Source of the DNA: Poecilobothrus nobilitatus
Taxonomy: Eukaryota; Arthropoda; Insecta; Diptera; Dolichopodidae
Length of the DNA: 64,000 nucleotides
Direction: 5' to 3'
Assembly (NCBI GenBank): GCA_947095535.1
Contig: OX352772.1
Span: forward strand, 222,895,617 to 222,959,616
The translations under genes and the position numbers were made by a program. The notes below the pieces were generated by a model that saw nothing but the letters and a program-made list of their open reading frames with translations, made no database searches and was not told the origin of the DNA. Within the stretch, counting starts at the first letter, position 1. Each line of letters starts with the position of its first letter. This document shows, piece by piece, positions 19,172 to 30,989 of the stretch.

Positions 19172-19976
19172 TATTTATTCTTTTATTTCTGAAAAAGAGC
19201 TAAATGTTAGCTCATCAGAGTGTGTTATCTCTTAATTTCATTATTTACAATTCAAAATTTATATTCAAAATTCATAAGCAAAGTTTAAAAAAAAAAATAT
19301 AACAATAAAAAGTAATAGATAAAATTATAAGTAAAACAAAAATTAAAATTCAAAAACAGTAACAAAATTAAACTAGTTCTGATATGAACACATTATTTCA
19401 CATCATGTGAAATATGAATTTAAAAAGTAAAGGTGAATTTAAATTAAATTAAAAGCAATAAGTAATGGATATAATTTAGAGAAAAAAAACAAAACAATAA
19501 CAAAAAATTATTACTACAAGAAGTTTAGAAGTTAATTAGATTTAAATAATGTTCTTTAATTGTTTTCTTTATTTGGTTTTTATGAACTTTTTTTATCTCG
19601 TTTGGCAACTTGTTGAAAATATTTATTGATGAATCAAGAACTCCATGTAATCCAAAAAGTTTGATTGCCGTGTTTTCAATATGTATTTGATTAGTTGCTC
19701 TGGTATTATGTGTATGTATCTTATTATTGTGTGTTAATATTACATTAGATTTTATTATATTGTTTTCCATGTTGTATATTTGCATAGCCTGTTTCATTTT
19801 TATATATAACTCCAATGGTAATATTTTAAATTTCTTATGTATTGCCGTTGTGGATGTACGTTTTTCGAAACCATATAGATTTTTTATAGCACTGTTTTGG
19901 ATTTTTTGCAGAATACTAATATTTTTTTGAAATGTATTGCCCCATATAGCTATTCCATATGTTATTGTTGAATAAA
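19172..19976 (-). pseudogene. LINE RT C-terminal fragment (copy A, unit 2)
   Basis: Duplicate of 9,670-10,474. Here the WGN tryptophan is intact, so the LINE frame is open from 19,525 to about 19,980. The open frame then continues to 20,145, but that upper part is only the antisense of gag and is not a real N-terminus. Confidence 0.75.
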
Positions 19977-20439
19977 ATGCGAAGTCAGTTACGTGTGAAA
20001 ACGTGGGATGATCTAAAAGAAATCTTGTTAGACGAATTTCGAATGAAACTTTCCTTAGCCGAGGTTCATCGTTTACTACAACGAAGACGCAAAAAGCCAC
20101 TGGAAACTCTCCGAGAATACTTATATTGCCTAATGGAGTTAGCAAACCCCGTTAATTTAGAAGAAGAAAGCATCATTGAATACTTCATAAATTGAATATC
20201 GAATTCTCGATCTAACAAATCAATACTGTATCAATCTAGTGCAATCAAAGAACTCAAAACAAACATTACAATCTACGAGAAAATCAGAGGCAATCCACTA
20301 CCAGCAAATAGGGGGAACCTCCCATATTCGATTCAGTCCGCAGGTCCATCGAGAGCTCTAACTGCATCGAAATTCTCTCACCCGAACTCTATCCCAAGAC
20401 GCCATCTATCCCAATTGGCCATCAAGACGCCAAGGTTCG
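19977..20439 (+). pseudogene. Gypsy gag central part (copy A, unit 2)
   Basis: Duplicate of 10,475-10,937. It differs by a G-to-C change (MELGN to MELAN) and a Y-to-F change before the same TGA stop. Confidence 0.65.
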
Positions 20440-20826
20440 TTGGGACCTTTGAAAAACAAAATATGTTATAAGAGCGGAGTCGACGGTCATATTGCGAAGA
20501 ACTGCCCGAGTATGGAATATAGGTGTTTTCGTTGTGACCAACGGAGTCATCGATCTTTCGAGTGTACCCACCTCAACCAAAACCCGGTTAAAAGTATTAA
20601 GAGGGAGGCAAATAATGTTAACATTGTGACTGAGTTTAGTAAGGATACTCATTCAATTAGGAGACGTAGCAACTTGATCTTTAAGGAGGTGAAGTTTAAC
20701 GGTTCAAGCTTCTCAGCTTTAGTAGACACGGGGTCAGAGTTATATCTGATGCGGAAAGATGTATTTGAAAGCCTCGGACGCTTAAAGTTGGACTTGGATA
20801 GGAGAACTTTAGTAGGCCTAAATTAG
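20440..20826 (+). pseudogene. Gypsy zinc knuckles and protease start (copy A, unit 2)
   Basis: Encodes the same 128 residues as 10,938-11,324: two knuckles and the ALVDTGSE protease motif. It is followed at 20,862-21,037 by the same 176-bp LINE-derived insert. Confidence 0.7.
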
Positions 20827-20861
20827 CGGAGTTAGTGATTTTGGGTAGCTCAATCCTTGAC

Positions 20862-21037
20862 AATATTACATTAGATTTTATTATATTGTTTTCCATGTTG
20901 TATATTTGCATAGCCTGTTTCATTTTTATATATAACTCCAATGGTAATATTTTAAATTTCTTACGTATTGCCATTGTGAATTTACGTTTTTCCAAACCAT
21001 ATGATATTTTATAGCACTGTTTTGGAGTTTTTTGGAT
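20862..21037 (-). repeat. Internal 176-bp LINE copy (unit 2)
   Basis: Duplicate of 11,360-11,535, present at the same place between protease and RT, so it predates the tandem duplication. Confidence 0.7.
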
Positions 21038-21887
21038 CATCATTGATCAAATTAGTTTAGAAGTTAGATTCCATTTCATTAAGGAAAGCGATATGACTCA
21101 TTCTGCTATATTAGGGCGTTACGTTTTAAAAGATGTAGAAATCGTTATGCGTGGAGATGTGTCTACATTTCAAAAGACAATTCATGTAGGGAGCGTGTAA
21201 GAAAAGGTATGCAAGTCAGTTAAGGGGATTGAAAGCCCAGAAAGGGTAGAATGTGTAGGTGAAGGAAAAGCAGAAACAACTGCGTGCCGGAAAGAGACTT
21301 TTACTGAGGCGATTCAGGGATTATAATTAATAGAAGAAATAGGTGCGACACCAGACTTCGACTTCTCCCACCTAAATAGACTTTGAGCAGACACAGTTTT
21401 AAGGATGATACACGAATATAACCCTAAGCCGGAAGTCTCGACCCCGCTCGAAATGAAAATACTGTTGAAAGACGATCACCCCACATGTCAGGGTGCTAGA
21501 CGACTGTCGTATGCTGATCAACGTTAGGTAGAGCATCAAATAGACGAGTGGCTGGACCAAAATATAATTCAACCTAGCACGCCAGAGTACGCTTCATCTA
21601 TAGTACTTGTGTTCAAGAAAGATGGAGCGAAGAGCCTCTGCTGTGACTATCGGAAACTAAACAAAAAGATAGTGTAAGATAACTATCCGTTGTTTTGGAC
21701 CGACTACAGCATGCCAATGTATTCACAATCCTGGATTTGACTAATGGATTTTTTCACGTACCAGTTCATCCAAATTTCAGGAAAAATACGTCGTTCTTCA
21801 CATACCACGGGCAGTTCGAAAACGCCGACCAATCAAAAGTCCCTTCAAAAATTTTTAGGGCTCACATCGTACTTCAGAATTAACCGA
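21038..21887 (+). pseudogene. Gypsy linker and RT fragment (copy A, unit 2)
   Basis: Duplicate of 11,536-12,385. A G-to-A change makes a TAG at 21,525, breaking the finger region that is open in unit 1. Motif A (FTILDLTNGFF) at 21,695 onward and the deletion of motifs B and C are shared. Confidence 0.75.
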
Positions 21888-22759
21888 TCTACTACGGAAG
21901 GAAAGCAAATTCAAGATTAATGAAAAAACAATACTTGAAATTGAGCAACTAAAGTCCGCTCTAATCAGAGAACCAGTTCTAAAATTGTTCAATCTACGGG
22001 CTGAGACAGAGGTATACAACGACACGTCGTCGCACGGGTATGGTGCCGTTCTATAGCAGAAAGACTCGGAAGATTAGATGTTTCATCCAATTCAGTATAT
22101 GAGCCGAAAAACGAAGCCAGCAGAGGAGAAATACCATTCCTACGAACTGGAAGTCTTAGCCATAACAGTGGCACTAAGAAAGTGGAGAATATACCTGATG
22201 GATAGAAAATTCAAGATTATAACAGACTACAACGCTTTCACACAAAACGTAAAACAGAAGGACTTTCCGCTAAGAGTGTCCAGATGGGCGATGTTCGTTC
22301 CGGAATTTAATTTCGAAATCAAACATAGAGCGGGTCATAAAATGCGATACGTCGACGCGCTAAGCAGAACATCGTGTCTGTTTGTGGAGGACTCAATAAT
22401 TCATTGTTTGAAACAAGCAAAAATAAATGACGAATAGGTGACGGCAGTTAGAACAGTCTTAGAGAAGATGAGTTACGAAGCCAGAAGTCAACTATAAGTT
22501 ACAGGATCTAGGAGCGATCAAAAGGACTCAGTTTGGCCCAGGATTGAAACTGAAACCCAAATATCTAGGGCCATATAAGATCACCCAAAACCTAAATCAA
22601 CGAAGGTACCAAGTCGAAGAGGTGGGAAACCATGAAGGCCCGTTAAAAACCACGACAGTAGGGGAGTTTATAAAAAAATAGGACCCATCATTCGGGTCGA
22701 ACGATGACGCAGGATGGTCGAATGTGGAAATGGTGACTAGAAGTGGCAAAACATATTGA
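21888..22759 (+). pseudogene. Gypsy RNase H and integrase C-terminus (copy A, unit 2)
   Basis: Duplicate of 12,386-13,257. The frame 22,078-22,437 carries YHSYELEVLAI and the DALSR end; a C-to-T change at 22,075 creates an extra upstream stop. The integrase tail 'FGPGLKLKPKYLGPYKI' follows to 22,759. Confidence 0.75.
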
Positions 22760-23222
22760 ATTAGCATGATCCACCACTATCCAATTCTAGTACAAAGTTG
22801 ATAGTATAACTAAAAGCTTTTTTCTTCTCTTTCGTTAAAAATAAAAGAAAACCATATGTTGAGGTTTTGCTGTTTTTAGTCTTTTTTCTTCCGTATCAAG
22901 TAGCTCAGACGTGTCTGTATCGTCTTGATATAATAATTACTATAATTATAATATACCAATAACTATAATACCATTAAGTTACATAGTTTATGATAAATAA
23001 TTGTCAAATAAATTATAATACAAATTATAATACAAATTGTACAAAATAAAAGCGCAGAATTAAAATTGGAGCATTTTGATTTCGCTACATATATGGTTTT
23101 AATAATTTAGGATTTAGTTTTGTTTTTTAATTTAACTAATTTTTTAATAGTTTTCAGTAAGAATTTATGCATGTTAAGTGTAAATAATTTAAAGAGTTTT
23201 GGGTTTCATTATAACTTAATCA

Positions 23223-23796
23223 GGGGGGAGATTAAATTAATAATAATTAGAGTTTTAATTTATAAATTTTTAAATGGTTCATTGAATATGTAAAAATGCA
23301 TAATAAGTACATACTTTTACACACATATATATATATATATTATAGGTGTTAAAAATATATGTAGATTTATAATAATTAAATAAAAAGCTTAATCCTAAGT
23401 TAGCAACAGAATTATATTTTTTGTATAAATTTTATTTAAACTGTTTGGGTACGAAATAAGTATATATAAAATTGTGGTTTTGTTTTAATGATAAATTGTA
23501 TGTGTTAATAATATATTCTAGTTTATAACAAAAAATAAAAGCTAAGCTTATATCTAGGTTACTAATATTAAAAAATTTTTTCAATGAATGTAATTTGTTT
23601 AATTGTTTAATAATAAGATTAATATATATAAAATATTGTTTATGTTTTAATGATAAATTATATTTGTTATGTAGGTTGCTAACATTAAAAGATGTTTTGA
23701 ATGAATGTGATTTAAAGTGTTTAATAGCAAAATTAGTATAAATAAAATATTGATTATGTTTTAATGACAAATCATTTGTGTTAGTAGTATACATGC
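23223..23796 (+). repeat. Polypurine tract and LTR-like minisatellite region (copy A, unit 2)
   Basis: Duplicate of 13,721-14,294, with the GGGGGGAG tract at 23,223 and the same two to three irregular AT-rich repeats. Confidence 0.55.
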
Positions 23797-23798
23797 AT

Positions 23799-24572
23799 GA
23801 GTGTGTTATCTCTTAATTTCATTATTTACAATTCAAAATTTAGTAGTAAATTCATAAGCAAAGTTTAAAAAAAAAAATATAACAATAAAAAGTAATAGAT
23901 AAAATTATAAGTAAAACAAAAATTAAAATTCAAAAACAGTAACAAAATTAAACTAGTTCTGATATGAACACATTATTTCACATCATGTGAAATATGAATT
24001 TAAAAAGTAAAGGTGAATTTAAATTAAATTAAAAGCAATAAGTAATGGATATAATTTAGAGAAAAAAAACAAAACAATAACAAAAAATTATTACTACAAG
24101 AAGTTTAGAAGTTAATTAGATTTAAATAATGTTCTTTAATTGTTTTCTTTATTTGGTTTTTATGAACTTTTTTTATCTCGTTTGGCAACTTGTTGAAAAT
24201 ATTTATTGATGAATCAAGAACTCCATGTAATCCAAAAAGTTTGATTGCCGTGTTTTCAATATGTATTTGATTAGTTGCTCTGGTATTATGTGTAATGTAT
24301 CTTATTATTGTGTGTTAATATTACATTAGATTTTATTATATTGTTTTCCATGTTGTATATTTGCATAGCCTGTTTCATTTTTATATATAACTCCAATGGT
24401 AATATTTTAAATTTCTTATGTATTGCCGTTGTGGATGTACGTTTTTCGAAACCATATAGATTTTTTATAGCACTGATTTGGATTTTTTGCAGAATACTAA
24501 TATTTTTTTGAAATGTATTGCCCCATATAGCTATTCCATATGTTATTGTTGAATAAAATGCGAAGTCAGTTA
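23799..24572 (-). pseudogene. LINE RT C-terminal fragment (copy B, unit 2)
   Basis: Duplicate of 14,297-15,070, with the same extra base near 24,293 that shifts the C-terminus relative to copy A. Confidence 0.7.
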
Positions 24573-25004
24573 CGTGTGAAAACGTGGGATGATCTAAAAG
24601 AAATCTTGTTAGACGAATTTCGAATGAAACTTTCCTTAGCCGAGGTTCATCGTTTACTACAACGAAGACGCAAAAAGCCACTGGAAACTCTCTGAGAATA
24701 CTTATATTGCCTAATGGAGTTAGGAAACCCCGTTAATTTAGAAGAAGAAAGCATCATTGAATACTTCATAAATTTAATATCGAATTCTCGATCTAACAAA
24801 TCAATACTGTATCAATCTAGTGCAATCAAAGAACTCAAAACAAACATTACAATCTACGAGAAAATCAGAGGCAATCCACTACCATCAAATAGGGAGAACC
24901 TCCCATATTCGACTCAGTCCGCAGGTCCATCGAGAGCTCTAACTGCATCGAAATTCTCTCACCTTATTAATTATACCTCAACTCACCTTATTAATTATAC
25001 TTAA
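24573..25004 (+). pseudogene. Gypsy gag central part (copy B, unit 2)
   Basis: Duplicate of 15,071-15,502: same TGA stop at 24,693, frame reopening at 24,714, and the duplicated CTCACCTTATTAATTATAC motif near the end. Confidence 0.7.
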
Positions 25005-27356
25005 TCAAAGAAATAGGTGCGACACCAGAGTTCGACTTATCCCACCTAAATGGACTTTGAGCAGACACAGTTTTAAGGATGATACACGAATATAATCCTA
25101 AACCGGAAGTCTCGACCCCGCTCGAAATGAAAATACTGTTGAAAGACGATCACCCCACATGTCAAGGTGCTACACGACTGTCGTATGCTGATCAACGTTG
25201 GGTAGAGCATCAAATAGACGAGTGGCTGGACCAAAAGATGATTCAACCTAGCACGCCAGAGTACGCTTCATCTATAGTACTTGTGTTCAAGAAAGATGGA
25301 GCGAAGAGCCTCTGCTGTGACAATCGGAAACTAAACAAAAAGATAGTGTAAGATAACTATCCGTTGTTTTGAACCGACTACAGCATGCCAATGTATTCAC
25401 AATCCTGGATTTGACTAATGGATTTTTTCACGTACCAGTTCATCCAAATTCCAGGAAAAATACGTCGTTCTTCACATACCACGGGCAGTTCGAATTCCGA
25501 TATGTACCTTTCGCCATTTCCAACTCTCCGGCCGTGTTTTCCAGGTATATCTTGCAATTTTTAGAGACCATATTCAACAAAACAAGGTTGCAGTTTACAT
25601 GGACGATATTATAATTCCAACCAGAGATGAAGAAGAGGGCATTGAGAGCTTAAAACAGGTGCTAGAAATCGCATCTTCAACAGGATTACGGCTTAAGTAG
25701 CAAACATGCTAATTTTTTCGAAACAAAATAAATTTCCTTGGGTAAGTCATTGAAAGCGGCAGTATCAGACCCTCACTGGAAAAGACGAAGGCAGTTGCTA
25801 ATTTCAAAACGCCGACCAATCAAAAGTCCCTTCAAAAAATTTTAGGACTCACATCGTACTTCAGAGTTAACCGATCTACTACGGAAGGAAAGCAAATTCA
25901 AGATTAATGAAAAACAATACCTGAAATTGAGCAATTAAAGTCCGCTCTAACCAAAGAACCAGTTCTAAAATTGTTCAACCTACGGGCTGAGACAGAGATA
26001 TACAACGACACGTCGTCGCACGGGAATGGCGCCGTGCTATTGCAGAAAGACTCGGAAGATCAGATTTTCATCCAATTCAGTATATAAGTCGAAAAACGAA
26101 GCCGGCAGAGGAGAAATACCATTCCTACGAACTGGAAGTCTTAGCCATAATAGAGGCACTAAGAAAGTGGAGAATATACCTGATGGGTAGAAAATTTAAC
26201 ATTATAACAGACTGAAACGCTTTCGCACAAACCATAAAAGAGAAGGACGTTCCGCTAAGAGCGTCCAGATGGGCGTTGTTGCTTCAGGAATTTAATTTCG
26301 AAATCGAATATAGGGCGGGCCATAAAATGATACGCGTCGACGCGCTAAGCAGAATGTCGCATCTGTTTTTAGAGGAGTCCATCGCCTGAAAAAGCACAAA
26401 TAAATGACGAATGGGTGACGGCAGTTAGAATAGTCTTAGAGAATACGAGTTACGGAGACTTCTTCCTAAAGTACGATATACTACACAAGGACTCCGACAA
26501 GGACTTCATAGTAGTCTCGGCCCCCATGGAAGCGGAAATAATAACGATGGCTCATAAAGATGACCACTTCTTAACGAAGAAGACTCAAGAATAATTATTA
26601 TAAAATTATTTTTCACCCCAAAGCTACACTCGAAAGTAGATAGGATTGTGAGAAGCTGCGTAAAGTGTATCATTTCAGAAGCGAAAACAGGCAAAAAAGA
26701 AGTATTCCTCGCCCCTATCGATAAGGAAAGCAATCCCTTACAGAATTTTCACATAGACCATCTCGGTCCTATAACGACGACGAGGAAATCCTACAACTAT
26801 ATCTTTGTCGTTGTAGATACCTTCTCGAAATTTACATGGCTATATCCAACTTAAGATACTGGATCTGAAGCAGTAATCGACAGATTACAGAATTAGGCAA
26901 TGAAGTTCGGAAACCCCGGCAGAATAATAACGAATAGAGGGGCATCGTTCACATCTAAGGGTTTTAAAGAATATTGTGAGGGGAAAGGTATCCTGCACTT
27001 GTCAATAGCGGCCGATGTACCACGGGGTAATGGGCAAGTGGAACTAATCAATAGAATTATCGTCCCTATGATAACTAAATTTTATCACAGCAATCCGTCC
27101 ATGTTGTACAAGCACGTTAATAGGGTATATTAAATAATAAACAATATCCAACCTAGAAGTATAAAAATTACACCGTTCAGATTTAGAAGTACAAAATTAA
27201 TTGAAAGACGCAATAGTGAAAGAACTCGAGTCAGAACAAGATGAGATAAGAAGGGAAGCTCAAGAGAACATCCATCGAATTGAACAAGCAAACCGTAAAA
27301 GCTTCGATGCAAAACAAAAGCCAGAAGTCAACTATAAGTCACACGATAACTTAATA
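25005..27356 (+). pseudogene. Gypsy pol: RT, RNase H and integrase, heavily broken (copy B continuation)
   Basis: This is the most complete pol of the family here. RT fingers lie at 25,079-25,351 and motifs A and B at 25,369-25,614, with YMDD in a shifted frame near 25,600. 25,700-26,400 gives the connection and RNase H with several stops and shifts. 26,640-26,854 is the integrase core start, 'FHIDHLGPI' and 'FVVVDTFSKF' with the first catalytic Asp. 26,900-27,133 holds 'IITNRGASFTSKGF', where the second catalytic Asp is replaced by Asn, and the glutamate-bearing NGQVELINR. 27,201-27,356 is the integrase tail (KSFDAKQKPEVNYKS). Dead, but it shows the family had a full integrase before the deletions in copy A. 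Confidence 0.8.
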
Positions 27357-28080
27357 AGGGGGGAAATTTATAAATTTTTAAATGGTTCATTGAATATATA
27401 AAAATGTATAATAAGTACATATTTTTACACACATATATATATATATTTATAGCAATAGAATTATATTTTTTGTATAAATTATATTCAAAGTGTTCGGGTA
27501 CGAAATCAGTATATATAAAATTGTGTTTTTGTTTTAATGATACATTGTATGTGTTAATAATATATTCTAGTTTATAACAAAAGATAAAAGCTAAGCTTAT
27601 TTCTAGATTAGTAATATTAAAAGATTTTTCTAATGAAGGTAATTTATTAAATTGTTTCATAATAAGATTAGTGTATAAAAAATATGGTTTATGTTTTAAT
27701 GATAAATTATATGTGGTTGGTAATATTAAAAAATTTTTCGAATGAATGTAATTTAAATTGTTTAATAGCAAAATTAGTATAAATAAAATATTGCTTATGT
27801 TTTAATGACAAATCATTTGTGTTAGTAGTACATGCAGGTTGATAATAATATAAAATATGTTTACTTCTAGGTTAGGAAAAATTATTACATATTATTTATT
27901 TTTAATGGATTAAATTTGCAGTGTAACGTGATTAGTAGCTGTAAGAAAATATTTTTGATTTGATTCAATAAAATTTTTTAAAGAAGTTACTTAAAGTTAA
28001 AGTTAAATCAAATAATATTAAATACAAAAGAAAATTAAAAGTTGTAATAAATTTAGTTTGTGATATTGTTTTTAGAATAT
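27357..28080 (+). repeat. Polypurine tract and LTR-like 3' region with minisatellite (copy B)
   Basis: GGGGGG-AAATTT at 27,357-27,369 is followed by the same AAATGGTTCATTGAATAT sequence as the other copies, TA repeats at 27,433-27,450, and the AT-rich TTAATGATAAATT repeat up to about 27,830. 27,838-28,020 also recurs at 33,045-33,240, so it may still belong to the LTR or to an older insertion shared by both loci. Confidence 0.5.
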
Positions 28081-28089
28081 AAAATTTCA

Positions 28090-29070
28090 TTAATTATAAT
28101 TTTTAATATTCAAAACCTTTGAAGAATCTGTTTTCCTAATGTGGATAGTGTTGTTTTTGATCCATAGGTACTTGCATTGGTTGGTGATTTTAATTTGACG
28201 AACTTTGTCATAGAGTTTGGCTTGTAGTTGAGTAAGGTATTCCCGAAAAAATATGTTGTGGTTACCTTTACCGACTAAGCCTATATCTGATGTGAAAACA
28301 TGTCCAGTGCTTCTTTTCTTGCTCATTAACTCAACTTTTGGGGCATCTACTTTCAGTTTCAAAAGGTATAGATATGTGTTATAGTTTAATTTATTTTTTT
28401 CGTTTATTTTAGGCTGCAGTTTGGTTATAGAGTTTATATCTTGTTTGGTAATGTTTGCATCCAGATGTTTACCTAGTTGCAAAACTACCTCTGCTGGATT
28501 AGTTAAATTGGACGAAAGTCCTGCTATAACTATGTTGTTTTTGTTAGTTGTTTGCTGCTTTTCATCTAACAATTGTTCCAGATAATTTAAGCTTTTATCC
28601 ATCAAATTTGATTTTATTTAAGCGTTATTTAGACTTGCTTTGAGCTTAGCGTTTTCTTCTTGAGACTTTTCATTTATTTTTACCAATTCATCAATTTGAT
28701 TATTAAGGAAATCAAGTGTACAACTGAATTTGTTAACCCCCGATTCCAGTTGATTTACGACAGAGGCCAGTGTGTTACCCAAGCATTCATTAGGAGATAT
28801 GTAGAAAAGATTGGTGGTGTTATCTCCCCTTGTAGCTTCATTTGTAAATTGAGGCCCAACAGCTAAGTCATTGCACCTACAATTATGCATTTATTACTCG
28901 TTTAAATTGTTGGGGCAGGTTTTACATTTTTATGTAGTAAATCCAACTTCGACAGCTGAAACTACCTCTTCTGCCACAGCTTCACATCTAATATGATGAA
29001 AATTACAACACAGCTGCATTGAATACCTTTCGATTTGCCATAAAAATTTTTTTACACTTCCAACATTGCA
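28090..29070 (-). pseudogene. LINE ORF1-type protein: PHD-like finger, coiled coil, FP C-terminal domain
   Basis: Reading on the minus strand from about 29,070: remnants of a Cys-rich PHD-like finger, a Gln/Asn/Lys-rich coiled coil (28,890-28,618), then a 171-residue frame (28,605-28,090). That frame carries an RRM-like strand (NNIVIAGLSS) and the ending 'LYDKVRQIKI...YLWIKNNTIHIRKTD', typical of the baculovirus FP-type C-terminal domain found in ORF1 of insect CR1/Jockey-type LINEs. Such ORF1 proteins bind LINE RNA. A stop at 28,618 separates coil and FP domain, and the finger is frame-broken. A more decayed copy is at 33,217-34,231. Confidence 0.7.
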
Positions 29071-29075
29071 TTGAA

Positions 29076-29640
29076 ATTTTTATAATTTTTGTATATTCCG
29101 CTTAAAAATTTTACGTCTGTTCAAATTGACACGTTTGAAAGAATCCAGAATCTTTTTTCTTTAATGTGTGATTTCTTTACAATTTCAGAATATAACTTTT
29201 GTTTATTATTAGTATTATTTAATTTGGTTGTTCCAGTAAATTTTTTATCTCTAAAAAATGTTTTCGTTCGTTGACCGGGAATTTTTGATTTCATTACAAA
29301 TTTTGTCAGCTTGGATTTTAAAGATCTCAGAGAAACTATTCATTTTGCAAATTTCTCGTTCTTGTGCTATTTTTATTTTTCCAATCTTTTAGCATACCCA
29401 CTTTCAACAGCTTCCAGCAATTTTTTTATTTCAAATTTATTAATTATCAGTGATTTTTCGAATTCCTTTTTATACTCACATTTGTGAATAGTTCTTTTCA
29501 ACACTGACATTAACATTTTTCATTATATCGTCCACTTTTTTAATATACATGACGCAATCATTACACATAAACCAAAGCATCTAATTTGTTTCAGCCAATT
29601 GAAAAAGGCTTTGGTCAACTCCGCAGCACTAGACCGTGCT
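29076..29640 (-). pseudogene. Second LINE ORF1/gag fragment: PHD-like finger and coiled coil
   Basis: On the minus strand the end of a PHD-type finger (MLWFMCNDC near 29,560) is followed by Lys/Glu-rich coiled-coil sequence. It repeats 60,240-60,750, where the frame is better preserved, and 34,260-34,610. Many stops; no function expected. Confidence 0.6.
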
Positions 29641-30070
29641 ATGGTATGTTTTTCCACATATTCCTTCGCCCCTCACACTCGACTCTCCTCTTATTGATCC
29701 TGCGTTAGCTATTTAGTTAAAAATAAATTCAGCGTATTTAGTTATTTTTTTTATTATTTTTTTGTTTACATATAACCCGTAAGTATACTTGCGTGTTATT
29801 TTTGTTATGAATCTCAAACAACAAACAAACAAATGTTTAATATTTTATTATATAAATTAAAAGCTGAATATTAATAAGTGTCTATTATTGCAAAAATTAC
29901 AATTTTATTTTCATTTAATTATTTTATATTTTATTTTCTTATTTTCATTTATAAATACACCACTGTTTCTCATAAATTCATAATATTTATTAAATATAAA
30001 GCGAATTACTTTTCGATAAATTTGAGAACATTACAGTTAAAAACAAATTTAAATTAAAATGATAGACAGT
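29641..30070. other. AT-rich spacer, possible 3' end of the Penelope-like element
   Basis: No gene is seen. It lies immediately downstream (minus strand) of the GIY-YIG fragment, so it may be its 3' untranslated region. No inverted or direct repeat was identified. Confidence 0.4.
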
Positions 30071-30325
30071 TTATAATAGGGGTATGATTAATTCAGTTTG
30101 ATCATTTAATAGAGGTATATTTCTATTTAAAGCTTTTTTTATTTCAAAAGACTCCAACAAATTATGTCTTCTACCTTTATTCATTTCATTTCTTCTATCC
30201 ATTTTACTTGTGCTTGTTGATGATAAGTTATTATTTTTTATTGGGTGTTTAGATAATGCTGAATCTTTCTTATTATATTGAGAAGAACACATAATTTGTT
30301 CTGAAAAACTATTTTTAAAATCGCA
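30071..30325 (-). pseudogene. Penelope-like element: C-terminal part of GIY-YIG endonuclease
   Basis: From 30,325 downward the frame reads DFKNSFSEQ, then 'SALSKHPIKNNN' and 'RRHNLLESFEIKKAL...LLNDQ'. This layout (R/K-rich segment, S..A.H...N, LE..EI, LND) is that of the GIY-YIG nuclease at the C-terminus of Penelope-like retroelements. The matching first half (IYIGQTGR) is at 43,730-43,760, on the far side of the errantivirus-like element. The two halves would abut in frame, so the retrovirus-like element landed in this domain. Confidence 0.65.
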
Positions 30326-30723
30326 ATTTACATATGTCGCAAAAGCTTTATTAGGTTCAAACTTAACTAACCAAACCAAACTTAATTAATTCATTATTTT
30401 ATTTTACAGGTCTTTTATATGTTACAAAATGCAATGCTAATCAAATTTTAGTTAATAAACAGAAAATTACATTAATGTGGGAAACTTGAATTTTAAAGGT
30501 TCACAAAATATTATATTTAAACTATTGCGAAATAAATTCAGATACAAAATGTTTACTAATCATTATTATTAATAATCTAATTTATGTAATTTATTTAAAC
30601 ACAGTTAATTAGTAAAAATTGTAACTTGATATAGAATTCAACAAAAATGTATAACTTTGAAGTTATTGAAATGTGTCAGGTAATTTAATATGTCAGGTGA
30701 TGTGATTGTATGGTCACATAACT
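30326..30723 (-). repeat. 3' LTR of the errantivirus-like element
   Basis: Matches 43,292-43,729 over its whole length except for a gap near the U5 end (GTCGCAAAAGC here against a longer A/T-rich stretch there). It starts with AGTTATGTGA right after the polypurine tract AAAGGGAGAGG (30,724-30,734, minus strand). Confidence 0.8.
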
Positions 30724-30985
30724 CCTCTCCCTTTAAAATGAAGTGACGGCCAGAAACTTGGTTTGAATTGGTTGTTACTGTTGATTTGGTTGTTACTGTT
30801 GTTGATAGAATCTGTATATGAAATAGATTGTTTTTTGGTTTTGCTTTAACTGTAAAGAAAATTAAGGTGATTAGTATTAAAGTAATTATTATTGCTACTA
30901 TTCCTATTGCGAAATCCAATTTAATATTTTTTATTTGCAGTGATTGAATTGCTTCGATGTAGTTGCCTTGATATAGCTTTAATTT
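30638..30985 (-). pseudogene. Envelope protein C-terminus (transmembrane region) of errantivirus-like element
   Basis: Just upstream of the polypurine tract the minus strand reads a short amphipathic segment, then a strongly hydrophobic stretch (IGIVAIIITLILITLIFF) followed by KAKPK, the usual transmembrane anchor with a basic cytoplasmic stop. This position, between pol and the 3' LTR, is that of env in errantiviruses. The frame runs through the polypurine tract into the LTR to 30,638. The ectodomain is gone; foreign gypsy sequence begins at about 30,990. Confidence 0.6.
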
Positions 30986-30989
30986 TTGT

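Larger units (their letters stand above)
16216..25718. repeat. Tandem segmental duplication, unit 2 (9.5 kb)
   Basis: The second copy of 6,716-16,215. It begins inside the charged virion-protein gene and ends in the gypsy RT where the non-duplicated sequence continues at about 25,719. The differences from unit 1 are mostly single substitutions and one- to few-base indels, so the duplication is recent compared with the decay of the genes it carries, or it is partly an assembly effect. Confidence 0.95.
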
